Shown: positions 23,574 through 36,100 of the stretch, one piece after another
Numbering within the stretch: the first letter of the stretch is position 1
Layout of the letters: the number at the start of each line of letters is the position of its first letter
Assembly: GCA_949316235.1 (NCBI GenBank)
Contig: OX438755.1
Location: 16,757,151 to 16,821,150 of the forward strand
DNA length: 64,000 bases
Reading direction: 5' to 3'
Source of the DNA: Oegoconia quadripuncta
Lineage: Eukaryota; Arthropoda; Insecta; Lepidoptera; Autostichidae
Program-made: the position numbers and the translations under genes
The notes under the pieces: generated by a model
What the model was told of the DNA's origin: nothing
The model's input: only the letters and a program-made list of their open reading frames with translations
Database searches by the model: none

Positions 23574-26161
23574 TTTGTTTATCTCGTAGGCATAACTTTT
23601 ATTTTAAATAATGTGATATGGAATGTGATGACAGTACTAGGGTTACTTAGATATGAAATGATGAACGAGTCTTGTTATTTAGTTACCCTACTTATGTTTT
23701 GTCTGAAAATTGTTTTATAGAAAGATGTTTATTCGAATTTTCGATGGCTTGAATACTTACCTCTTGTGTCTCAATCATGCGGTCTTTTGTAGACTCTGCG
23801 ATCAAAGCGGGGGAATGAAATACTGCAGTAGTTAACACAAAGAATTTTTAAGTACTTATTCATTTGAAAAACCGAAAACTCGACCAATAATGCTCGGTGA
23901 AAGAATATTCGCACAAAAGATAATTTAACAAGGTGTACATTATCCGAATACTCAAAGTGAGGTCATATCTATTGAATGTTTATAAGAAAGAAATATCGTT
24001 TTAGATCGTTATTTACTTATAAATTATGTAGTTAAAAGACACGAAGTTTTATCACTTGCTAATCACGTGCATGTGCTTGATAGGGCTTGCGATAGGTGAC
24101 GTAGTAGGAATATCAGAACAAATTATTAGCAGATTTATTATAAATAATTGTGATTTATGATGTAGGTATGTAAGAAATTATAATTCTTCGATACGGAGAT
24201 TGCTTACTAGGGAATTGGGAATTTTAGGTTCATAGAACAATATTGCGTTGGGTATTATAGGAAATTTTATTTATGATTAGGTGGTTAATGTAGTTTTAAA
24301 ATTAGCTTAGGAAAAGGGTCCTACTAAAATAATGCTCTCTTTTTGGAGAGGGCAATCAGTACAACTTATGAAAGACGTTTCAGGGAAAAATATAATAAGC
24401 TTTCACTTATAACCGCTAAAATTGACAAAACAACCGCCATCAGCATCAGTCAGGTTCCACTCTCTATTTTCGTAGTGCATCATCTAGGTATTACAACCAA
24501 TCTCAATAGGTACAAGTATTGAGGCTGTCTCACCCGAGATGCGTCTTAAGAAGTTGACGCGTGTTACGCTATGCCAAGTTCCGTGCTAATTAATAAACCA
24601 ATCTTGACGTCTACCAGCTGAGATCAATTTCAAGTATTTGCCTCAGAGGTGAATGAATGACGGTCGAAAATATCGGTGAACATACAAAAACAAGGTAAAC
24701 ATAGAACCTCCTTCTATTTTTATGAGTGAAAGATCAATTAAGTTGACCTATAGCTGGCCGTGCGTCCGTGGAAATATCCACAAAAAATTTGTTTAGTAGA
24801 TGTATTATGGAAATATTCTAAAAGTGACGAAAAGTTTTATGAAACGTATTATTTTATTCCATTGAAAAAGGAAACTAGACTTCGTTTATGTTTTTGAGAA
24901 CGTTTTCTCCATAATGTGCTGCTGATTGATTGACCTCTCCAAAAAAGTGTACAATTCTAGTAGGACTCGAGTATATTGTTATGTACCATAATAATAAAGT
25001 AGACAACAGAGAGTACGATTTATTTACCGAAATAAGTAGTGTTTAGACTCGCTGACTTGTACCATAAGGTATGGTCAACGTAAACTGATAAGATTTTGTC
25101 AAAGAATCAATAATATGTATCCATCGACTATAAGTCTGTGATAATAAGGTTCAGATATGTGCTTTTTAGAAGTTATATGTATACTTATTATTCCACCCGT
25201 ATACGCGTCTGTACAATAGTAGGTACCTAATAATCGTTTATTTTATTATGCTTTATATTATTAATGTTTGACAAAAGAACAAAGCAAGGTTAGTCTGAAC
25301 TTATGCGTAATTTAATTACGATCTTAGAGTATTTTCTTTAATCATTTCAATTGGGTCACTTTAAGTCTAAATAGGGCTTCCTGCAGATTCGTTCACGCAA
25401 TTTAAAAATACACCGCTTTGTATCGTCTTCTGTGAATGAAAAGATTCGCGTTCACGACACGAAGCGGCAACATATCGCATTCACAGAGCTTTGATCATTA
25501 CCATAGAGTTTCCATTGCCATATATTTGTCAAACTTAGTGCATGGAAGATAGAAGAATCTATTACGTCTAGATAACAAGCATTGCCGCGCGACCACCTCA
25601 CAATGCCAAGGAATATAGCAATACAATGTAATTCAGTCGCCATGATAATTTTATTTGATATAACGTATCATACCGGTATCTTGACTCATTCACTCTACTA
25701 TCTCGGGAATATTGAATCATGATTCATGTATGTATGAAGTTCACGAATGGAATACTGACAGACATTTCAGGGCCGCATTTAAGCCCTTTTACGGTTGTAA
25801 GATTTCTTAAAAAAAAATACGCCATTAAGTTACTACAACAACCTAACAGTTGTTAGATTGGAAGTAGAGCAACGCAAAGTATCGCAACTTGTATGTTACA
25901 AGCCACTCAGCGTAATGCTCTGATTCTACCATTTTGCAAAGCAACTAATGAATACACTTTATTACCCGAGGACGAGCATAAACGGAAAATGCCTTATTCC
26001 GGAGATCCCGATTGACATTCCCCATTGATGGGGTTTCTGGGGACTCAGTCAAATGTAAGAATTTGTTGCAGTATTCGCCTAAATTAAAAAAAATCCCCGT
26101 CAATGGGGAAGGAACTGGTCATAATATATGAGCCACGTCTACTATGGCCTATGTATTGACA

Positions 26162-26187
26162 AATATATATATATATATATATATACA
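26162..26187. repeat. (TA)n microsatellite
   Basis: About 12 TA units. Confidence 0.9.
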
Positions 26188-29100
26188 TAATTATAGCAAA
26201 ATGGTTAAGAAAACAATGAAATTTCCCCTCGTTCACCAGAAAATAGAAAAACTGTTTCGGCCCTGGGTAGATTTACATGATTTTCAGCGGGACCTGACCA
26301 GTAACTACAGTACTTTGAACTTCCGACCTATTTATTTCTTCCGTATCATATTGTTCATTTTACAACAGGGATTTACTTTATCTTAAAGTGGAATATAGTC
26401 AAAGTCCAAGCCGTGATTAAAACGTTTGCATAATTTTAGCAAACCAACTTATCTCTCTGATAATGTGGTGAGGTTTTTATCAAATTATAAGACTTTTACC
26501 AAAGTCCAAGTAGTATAAATGTAAATGTTTACTTGTGTGCAGTACTGAAGAATATAGTAAGCATAGGTTTTTTATTTTATATGTAAAATTTTGTGACGTA
26601 CCTAGGTACTGATAGCATCATAATTATATTAGCAGATATGGTGGTCAATATGTCATAGCATTTAAGGAAAATGTTACCTTATGACATTGCAATATTATAT
26701 ACTTCCGTATTTTATGTCGTCCTGCAGGTAAAAACGTGTCATGTCATCTATTAAAGCTTTTACGTTCATTTTCGGCCTCATTTCGGAATATAAACGGTAT
26801 GATATCAGAGTGTGAATCGTGTGTCTAGCATCTAAAATAATATTGCAATAAAGTTCATGTTGCCTTGGTATTGATTAAAGAGAGATATTGCCTTCACTTT
26901 AAGTTTCATTTTGCTGCTACTATAATTTCGATTTTTTTACTATTGGTGGCTTATGAATGTTAATACAACAACGTTTGTTGATTAATATTTAAAGAAAAAA
27001 CTGAAAAACACGAAAAAATTATACATGTTATTTAGTTTCTTCTCGTCAAACGATTTACGCTTCTTCACGGAAACCGGTGGGTGTACTATCTCGGCTAATT
27101 CGTAATTACGAAATAAGATATGAACGTGATGAATGATTTATTTAATTGATTGCAAGCGATTTGCGTCATTGTAATTAGAGCGCTTAAAATTTGGATTTAA
27201 ACGATATACATCTATAATCTGTAGAAAATATTTTTTTTTTAATAACAAGCTTGTTGTGATGCGGAAATATTTATCGTAATTGGGGATTTAATGTAAGTAT
27301 GTGTTTGTTTTATGTTTTGATTTGTTGTGATTGGTTGTATTATTACATATTTTAGTTTATTGAAATAAGTCTTCCTTTTACGTCAATTACTTGTGAAGCC
27401 AGACACTCAGCCATGTTATGAGGTGGTATGAGCAACAAAAAGGTTCATAATCTTTAAATGTTTATGTAATAAATAACAAATTAAAGGTATTTATTCATCA
27501 CAAAGAGCATAAGCATGCAGGAGAATCGGAAATTACTTTTTAATAAATATTCTGATGAATGGGTAGGGACTCTGCAATATTGCTGGTTTTCAGTCCCCCT
27601 TTTTATAAAGAAAAATAACCATTTTCCTGTCAAAAACCCTTAGATATGTTTTTGTATTTGAATCGGGACAGTAAAGGGAATCCAATGGCATATTATGATG
27701 ATATCCATGTCATAGTTAAATTATTGGCCAAGCATTAGTTTTCGATGGGAATTAATAAAATTGACAATTTTATTTATTTGATTCTTTTTTACCTAATATT
27801 TGATTGTATCGGAGGGATAAAATCTGAACTGGTAGATGCTGGCTTTTAATAAAACCTTCTTGATACTATTTAGTATCCGACCGACGAGTATTTAGTATAG
27901 TACCGACTATTTAGTCGGTACAGTCGACCGCATAACTGACGTAATATATCATTGGACTGTCCGCTCGTTGTATTAAAATTACGGATGGTATTATGTGTTT
28001 ACGTGTGTTTTTTGTCCAGATGTATCTCATTAATGCGTAGTCCGATTTGAGTTTAAACGAGGGAACAGGTACATTTCGCTTTTGTTGTACATTTTTATAA
28101 CAGGGATATTTCGCTTTTGTTGTACATTAGATGATATCAATCTTTCGGCGGTTATTAAAAATAAATTAGTAAATAAAACTGTTAAATTGTTTCAATATTA
28201 AGGGTAAACGATGGCAATGAAATCTTAATAAATATTTATTAAGATCGTTGGGGTTGTCACATTTAAATTTTCATCCAAAAAATTAACACACCACTACATA
28301 CACAAATTAATACTGAAAATATGGCATAATTTATCAGATGTAGGCGATTATAATAAGTTACTATGGTGTATTTTGTTATGTGCGTTTGTAATGTGTAATG
28401 TACCCAGGGATAGGGTAAAAGATAATTTATTTAATTTCAACCGTAAGAATGATATTTCGGACACTTACACCAAAAACCTCGCGGCGACCCTCTTTGGGAG
28501 GACCCTAGGAACGCATAAGCGGCTTCCCCCCCCCCCCCCCTAAATATATTCCTTGGCGCACTTAGCTTAAATTGGTGTTACGGTTACGAGATGGGACGAG
28601 AAACACTATAATAAAACATCTTTTAAATATCCAACATTACTACTTCATATATAGGTGAAATAGAAGTTATTGGCATAGGTAGTTTATTTTTTTGTCAAAA
28701 ACGCATGTGCCTGCCTGAGATTGATGTGCGACTGGGGTGATTCGTAAGGTTCCTATCATACGAGATTTATTTAAAACTCATATTTTCTTGCAAGTTTTCT
28801 TTATTTATTGTGATGTAATTATGTGGAATAGGCTCTACAAACGCGACCGTCAAATGTCACAATTAACGACAAATTCGTTGATGGTTTTGAAAAAAAAAAA
28901 CTACCTGTGCCACTATTCTCTATTTCACTTACCTAATATGCCCTAATTTTCAATTCTAATTGAAAATACTAAAAACTAAAATTAAACTACACAAATATTT
29001 GCAACAGATAGGCATAAGGAAAGATCTATCCTACCTATAAAGGTTACTATTACCTATAAACAACTGTCGAAATACTTGTTTGACGCTAACTGGTAAGAAA

Positions 29101-29339
29101 CAACATATTAAAAAGTAATTTCACTAATTTATTACAGCCGACTCTTTGTGATTAACTACGCATAATAAATCCGCAATTGACGCATGTAAACACTCATAGA
29201 AGACGGCTCACGCGGCCGGCCGTATTAAACAGGTCGCATCTCAATCTCAATACTAGTTTTTTTGATACTGTTTTAATATGCAACAGATTCTCAAGCGTCA
29301 ACTTAAGTTTCATCTTAATCTTGAGAACGGTTTATTAAA

Positions 29340-29500
29340 ACGGACTTGAGGTTTCTTGCGTCCCTTTTCTCGCACATAATTTCCCTTTCCAAAGCGGTAG
29401 TAGCTTAGATATACTGACTGACAGATAAATGCAATGAGCCCTATTTCCAGTACATTAAAGTTGACTTACAACAAACGATATCATGTTACGTTGAAATAAT
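29340..29500 (+). mobile_element. LINE 3' UTR fragment (same family as 4885-5335)
   Basis: aggtttcttgcgtccctttt ... aaagcggtagtagcttagat ... actgactgacag. A short coding scrap of the family may lie at 32170-32210. Confidence 0.62.
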
Positions 29501-31599
29501 TGCTTGAAATTTAGGGTTGCTGTGCCGACTGTAAGTGCGCTTAGTAGGTACCTAATGTTTCAATTTGTTTATTTATATTAATTCTGAAATAGCAATGGAA
29601 AATGTCTATTACCTACTTACCTTGACCTCTGCGCTGTGAGAATCATTACTTATTAACATTTGTGATGTCATATATAATGAAATGGCAACTATGTAGGTAT
29701 TGATATGTTGTGTACCTAATCAACGTGATTTTCACACATGTCGCAGCGAAGTTTGTGATAGAAAAAAAGTGATGTACCCACCCGTGCTACATTAAATTCT
29801 TCGCTCCCCGGGATATCCCCTTCGTGCGGTATATGCAGGGCGCTGGTTTAAAAAGTTTAATGCTCTGTAGCCACCGCATGGTTTTTTTCAATAGTAATGT
29901 ACGTGGTACGTACATAATGTACATATAATATGACAACGTACGAACTCTGTATAGTATGTAAATGTTGAAAAAAATTAGCGAATTGTAAATGAATTTTGTT
30001 ATATAAGAAATAAATATAATTATGTGTATATGCCGCATCCTATATTTATGCTCGTCAAGTTGTGCTACGAGATGACATTAGGCAATATGCACATACTATA
30101 CAGCGTTCTTGCATTGTCTGAAATCAGTACAAATTATTCAAATTACATACAAATGGCGCAACTACAGAGAATGCATTTTGACAACGCCACAGCAGTTGTT
30201 TTGGCTGGGAATCGACAACAATGCTGTGTACCTACTCGTACTACATGGAATAAATTGACAATGATTTAGACAAATTATACATAGTTGAGTCACAATTATC
30301 TGAAAATTTGGCAAAATACTTTATATGTAGAATTTTTGTTATGTGTATAGCTTTCTTTCACAGTGGAAATATCCGAGATTCGGGACACTTTCAGGGACGC
30401 GGACCCCCCGCGAGAGAGTTGATAAACTTAACTTGTAGATAACAAACGTGTCCCGATAAATAAAAGTTCTCCATATATTTTGCCAAGTTTTATTGCAATC
30501 TAATGATGACTATGATTTTTGATAATAAAACTACTTGCTTGTAATAATCAAAACTTTTGTTTTTTTATTTCAATACAGTTTTGTTTTGAAAACTGTTAAT
30601 ATTAACGACTTGTTAAAAAGAGGCTAATCATCTACGTTACCTCTATGCAAATAGGGTCAATCAACCTGCGCTAGAAGCATGATACGTCGCGCGCGATGAA
30701 TTATGTCATGCTACGTAGGCTGATGTACTATAACATAATTATTTAAGATTAAAATGTTACAATGACAAAATACTTTTAGCACCTACTTTTGCTTTAAGAG
30801 GCATCAGTTTTAAAGGCACAATGTTTTTGAAAATAATATAACCTAAAATTGTTATAACGCTTTTAGAAATTGACTATCAAGCAACAAATTACAATAAATG
30901 ATTATTAGAAATAATTTTTGTTAATTTGTTCCACAAATCCTTAGACATGACCCTGAGAGTGACTCATCTAAATCATCTGTATTCTCCACCTGAAACATAA
31001 TTATATAGATTATAAATACAAGATTAAAACTGATATAACCACGCCCCCTATATGTTTTATGAATGGGTTAGCACTTAACCTCAATCACACCTAATTTTAA
31101 GTGAAGATGTTTTTATTAGCTTCACTTATAATTAACAATGTAATCAAATCTTGAACGTTAATTTAATCTTCTAATTCCATCGAAAGGAAACTTTGTGTAT
31201 GTATATGTAATTCTGATGACATTATTATAATTTGTTATCTTGGAGCTGATCTGATGATGAAGCCAGGAGGCAGATGACACTCTTTAGTTGCTACTAGTAA
31301 ACCCCTCGAGCTTGGGCTCATACGATTCGTTTTGACGAATCCAATGTGTTACACTTGGTGTCGGCAATCTGATGATGGAGCCAGGATATGGATGGTTGAA
31401 ATGTAGCGTGTCTTTTTAGTATTTTAAACTACATATTATTTTAAGGAAGAAGCTGAAGCGCGTTCACTCGAAAATGACTTATCTCATACAACGGGTAGGT
31501 ATACTACAATTCTGCTGCATGACGGCAGACTTAGAGAAGATGCCTTCCCACTAACTAAATTGTCATCAGAATTACATATACACATATATCACATATTTA

Positions 31600-31857
31600 A
31601 CCGCCTCCGTGGCTCAATGTAAACAACATTGGGTTTACGGTTCGGAGGTCGCGGGTTCGATCCCCCGCGGAGTACATGTTTAAGTACTCGGTTTGGTTGG
31701 TGGTAGGAGATTTTAAATATCCGCCTGCCTAGCTACCACCATCTTATCTAAATCTGCCGCCAAGCAGCAATGTTAATATCATTGTTGTGTTCCGGTTGTC
31801 AGAGATAAGATAGCCAGTCCCCAATGTGTTGGGGTATCCGGGTCAGTACGCTACCTG
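31600..31857 (+). mobile_element. SINE family A, 5' part
   Basis: Intact head (ccgcctccgtggctcaatg, cgggttcgatccccc), stops at gggtcagtacgc. A separate 3' scrap in inverse lies at 31065-31108. Confidence 0.82.
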
Positions 31858-32274
31858 CATCTTATTGAGTTTAATATAAAATTTAAAATTAACAATTGAA
31901 AACGTCAATTTTTTTTTAATTGCTGCTCATTCCCAGAGGTGTGGTTAGTAATAGAGATGACACAATAATATAATATCGGACTTAGTTTACCCATATACTT
32001 ATAACAATTATTATCGCAATGGTAGATAAAAGACATTCCCGACTTTGTCTATTGCACAGGTTGATAAGCTTTATGACTTTAAAAAGATAAATTATGTTCC
32101 ATTCACCATAAGTATCATATCAATACGGATATTTAACAGAAGAACATAAAACAGAAATTATTAGCAAAAGGCTATTATAAAATCACTGACTATTTGAATG
32201 ATAAGTAAGCACGGACATAGCTGTCTTATTATTCATATAATTACGAAATCACAAATTGTAACCCATAATCTGTT

Positions 32275-32412
32275 TAAAAGAGCAACCCTAGAGTTTCTTG
32301 CTCGTTCTTCTCTGGGGAGTCAGCTTTGTGAATGAGCCGTAAATTTAAATGTAATATTAATAGTGACGTTTTCAAGTGATAATTTTATCCTATGAAATAA
32401 AATATTTTGATT
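32275..32412 (+). repeat. LINE 3' tail, same type as 22318
   Basis: aagagcaaccctagagtttc ... aataaaatattttgatttc. Confidence 0.6.
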
Positions 32413-32446
32413 TCATTTATTTCTACGATTTTTTTTTACTTGACAA

Positions 32447-32541
32447 TGGAGTCGATTCGGAGGTACACCAACTAAACTAAACTAAAACCAGTTTTTGAGT
32501 TGTGCCGTCGCATCGTACTGTTACAGGGAGAAAGAGTCAGT
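32447..32541. mobile_element. Partial copy of the 142-bp MITE
   Basis: tggagtcgattcgg ... gtgccgtcgcatcgtactg ... gggagaaagag: the left part only. A weaker remnant lies at 35985-36060 (gtgccgtcgcttt). Confidence 0.72.
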
Positions 32542-32705
32542 CAGTATAAACAGTCAGTTTTATTATTCATTTGTTGATTTTGCTGTTAATCTCCCTAAAA
32601 TAAATAAATAAATAAATCGGTGCAAAATAAACTAATTGTATTTATCCTATTAAATGAATATATTTCATTTGAAATACAATAACAGGTGACTTAGAAAGAA
32701 AGAAA

Positions 32706-32812
32706 AAATTCTTTATTGTACACAGCTTAAAAATATACACAGTGACATTATTCTAACAGGTGTACAAAGGCGGTCTTATCGCTTATAGCGATCTCTTCCA
32801 GACAACCATGGC
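32706..32812 (-). repeat. LINE 3' tail downstream of helicase exon 13
   Basis: Inverse copy of the same tail (tctttattgtac ... gcgatctcttccagacaacc); supplies an AATAAA on the gene's strand. Confidence 0.65.
32712..32717 (-). terminator. Candidate polyadenylation signal AATAAA for the helicase transcript
   Basis: The minus strand reads gtacaataaagaa about 205 bases after the read-through stop of exon 13. The hexamer belongs to an inserted LINE 3' tail (32706-32812), so a transposon-derived end of transcript is possible but unproven. Confidence 0.3.
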
Positions 32813-32969
32813 AAAGGAACTTGGTATAATACGCTACTGCTGCGTAGCGTAAAGCAAACTTACAAAAGTAAAATATATCTAAATCCTTATACTATAATAT
32901 TTATATAAATGATGAATATACCTAATGTTTAGACAAGTACCTAATGTTTCTAAAAGCAAAGTTAATTAC

Positions 32970-33112
32970 CTCAATGGCATTTTCTATGTGTTTCTCACAA
33001 CGCAGTGCTAACGTCGACCCGATAGCGTCCTGCGCGACTAAATTGTCATTAATATGCCTCCAGGTGGGACTCGCCGATTTCAGCACATTCATGTTTCCAA
33101 ACATGTAGAAAC
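32970..33112 (-). CDS. Znfx1: ZNFX1-like coding exon 13 (last one found)
   Basis: 143 bases completing [11 protein letters not shown], then [16 protein letters not shown] and [12 protein letters not shown]. It ends at a weak donor GAG|GTAATT. If that donor is not used, the frame runs 15 codons more and stops at 32922-32924. In relatives the first NFX1-type zinc finger follows shortly after this point; no Cys-rich reading was found further down. Confidence 0.88.
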
Positions 33113-36100
33113 CTGTAATCATTAATATTATTTAATACAAATGCGTTAGTGTATTTGTGTGTGTGGGTTACCACTGTAACCTTAAAGGCATTGAAACGTG
33201 ATTTCTGTCGGTGTCATAAAAAGTTCAAGGTCATGCAGTGAGCTATAAAGACAGCGATGCTCGGCGTTTCATTAGAAGATCGAATCAGAAAATCCGTAGA
33301 ATAACAAAAGTAGAATAAAAAACAGATATAGTCCAGTGTTAGTAGGCAGAGGGCAGGGCACATAGTTCGAAGAGCTGATGGCCATAGTTCGGAGACCATG
33401 CGCAAGCGCAGCATGTAACGTCTACTCAATGTGGACCGACGACCTGATGAAGGTCCCGCCGGAAGTCGCTGGATGCAGGCCGTTTCCAATCGGTCGCTCT
33501 GGAAGTCTATGGGGCCAATGTTCAGCAGTGGACGTATTGTGACTGACATGACGATGATGGAGTGTGTTTGTTTGTCCTTCGTTTAAGTCGGTACGGAGCA
33601 TCAGATTGACTGAATTTTTTGTACAAGGAGGATCATATCAGCCACAGGACATCAACTGCTGAACATCCCCTATCCACAAGACGTCCTCTGCTAAAATCTG
33701 CTCCATCTGGTCTTTCTGCCTTAACTGCCACATTAGACAAGCGATTTGGTGACCGCAGACTTTGAGGGCTTTAGGCCAGTGACAAATATGTAAGTATGAA
33801 TAAATAGAATGAAGATTTCCTGGCCAGTATCGGCAACATATTAAGTTGCATTTCGTCCATTTTGCATTTGGTGCAGTCGACGAAAATTTCGCGTTAGGTC
33901 TATTAATACACCCAAATACTAAGGGAACCCAATTAGACATCACCGTAACCTTTAGCAAGTGGGCTTTTATTTTATCTTCTGAACTAAATACTCGATAAAT
34001 AAGCCACTCGTAACGAATTTCGCTGTTGAGAATCCAATATGAGAATCATTATTGATTTAATATGTACATTATTATTTTGACACGTCACACAGTGTATGAA
34101 CACGTCAAATTTAATTCAATAACTGTTTATTTTATGTGTGTCACTTGAATCCAATTAGTACCTACATAAGAGATATATGTACGGTCTACCAGATGGCATG
34201 TTTGTGTGGTGTATGTACAGTCCGTACATAACTGCAGGCTGTGGCTGAAAATCAGCGGCCGCTGGTTCCCAGCGACCATATGCTGAGCTACAGACCTTTT
34301 TATCATATACAGTCATTTTATGTTTTACTTTTTACTGTTTTCTTGGCAAATAAAGATTATTATTATTAAATGTACACTATAATAGAAATACAATATCACA
34401 AATCGTTAACCAATTTTTAAAAGAGCGACCTCTCGAGTTTCTTGCTTGTTCTTCTCAGGGGAAAATTGCTTTTTGATCAAGCAGTAGCTTTAAAAATGTA
34501 AAATCTGACTATTTTAAGTGTACCCTGTGTACCTACAAAATAAAGCATTTTAGAATTTTGATTTTGAATAACATACCTTCTTTAGCTCTAGATAGCGCTA
34601 CACAAATCCTGTTCGCAGCCGTTAAGAAACCGATCTTTCCTTCTCTGTTACTCCTGACCAATGACAATATTGCTATCCTGTTCTCTTCGCCCTGATAGTT
34701 GTCCACTACAGTAATTTTCACATCTCGCAGCTTTGGGTACTTCTTGCTTACCTGTGAAAATATGAATAAAAACCTAATTAAAAGATTTAGAGATTAAAGA
34801 ATTTCTTCGTCTTTCTTAGGGGTGTTCATTTAATTTGTGTATTCACTTACAACTAGCTCTATCTATTTTCCACCGACCTCAAAAAAAGGACGAGCTTCTC
34901 AGTTCGACTGTGTTTTTCTCGTATGTTTTTAAGCAATATCTTCGTCAATTGTTAACCGATTTTTAACGCCCTCTGAATGAATTACCGATTTTGCGGACCG
35001 GCTTACTTTACCTGCAACTATCTTTATTTTTTATGCACAACGGGGCTAGCACGTGACATCAATCACGCCTGATGTTAAGTGAAGATGAGACCGAAGGTGG
35101 AGGCGTACTGACCCGGAAATCCCATCTTATTTGGGGGATTGGCTATCTTATCCCTGACAACCGGAACACAACAAAGCTAGCAGAATTAGATAAAATGGTG
35201 GTAGCAGCCAGGCGGACATTTATAATGCCCTACCAACAATCAAAGCGAATACTAAACTGTACCCTGCCGGCGATCGAACCCGCGACCTCCGATTCGTAAA
35301 CCCTATGTTGTTCACATTGAGCCACGGAGGCGGTTTATTCTTTGTATTGGCATCATGTTTATCACTGTTTTTCCGAAATGATGCTATATTTTTATGACAT
35401 GGATTTTCAAAAGTGTAGGTACTGTGATGAAAATGTTAGAACAGGTCTCAATTGTTAAATTGCACTGTGGTATTTATAGTAATAACTCAATTTTCCAACC
35501 TCTTTGGTGAGCGTAGCCTGTCCTGTATAAGTTGACAATATTGTAATTTCCTCTGCCTTATACCCCATGTGGCGTAAATAGTTAGCCAAAGCGACACACC
35601 ACTTGGCTTCCAGTGTGTTCTTGTGGCTCCAACTGTCTTCCAAACCCTGAAAGTGATTTAAAAAAAATGTATTTAGCACACACAAAAGACATCCACCATG
35701 TACATCATTAATAGCATTTGCTAATAAGGTTCGTATTCTAGATGGTACCTAGTCTTTAAAACCATTAGTTTTCGAAGTACTTTGCATGAAAGATAATGAG
35801 CCATTTTCAAAGTTTTAATTTACTGTTAATAAAGTATTCCTGTCAACTAGCTGAGGATGAGGGAAGGTATCGATATTGACAGATGCCAGATGCCCATCGC
35901 CTGTTATTAGGAGTTGGCTATGAGGTTAATGTGATAAATTATAAGAAATAATACCTAAATGTATCAATTCTGATGTGCCTTCTCCAAACTAAACTAAAAC
36001 CAATTGCAAAAGTGCCGTCGCTTTCTTCCTAGAATAATAAAACGCGACAGCACATTGGTGCTATAATTGCTAAAACTCATTTTAGACTGATAAAACTTCT

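Larger units (their letters stand above)
23574..32274. other. Gene-poor spacer between hydrolase and helicase genes
   Basis: AT-rich. I see only a microsatellite (26162), a poly-C run (28530-28542), small LINE and SINE remnants (28480, 29340, 31065, 31600) and a 10-bp-arm palindrome (gtaccgacta/tagtcggtac, 27899-27920). No Cys-rich minus-strand exon was recognised. Confidence 0.55.

Noticed and set aside
28530..28542. Poly-C run as a functional site
   Set aside because: Simple homopolymer beside an R1-like LINE scrap; likely sequencing- or slippage-prone.
31618..31675. tRNA-like sequences with B box (here and in other SINE copies)
   Set aside because: They continue into SINE bodies and lack a paired acceptor stem, so they are SINE heads, not tRNA genes.
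32922..33122. Treating the exon 13 frame as a separate small gene with its own ATG
   Set aside because: Its first residues continue motif VI (SRAKE-GFYMFGN) of the preceding exon through a good acceptor.
33638..33958. 106-codon minus ORF in helicase intron 12
   Set aside because: The plus strand carries LINE-like text ([13 protein letters not shown]) there; no splice sites link it in phase to exons 12 and 13.
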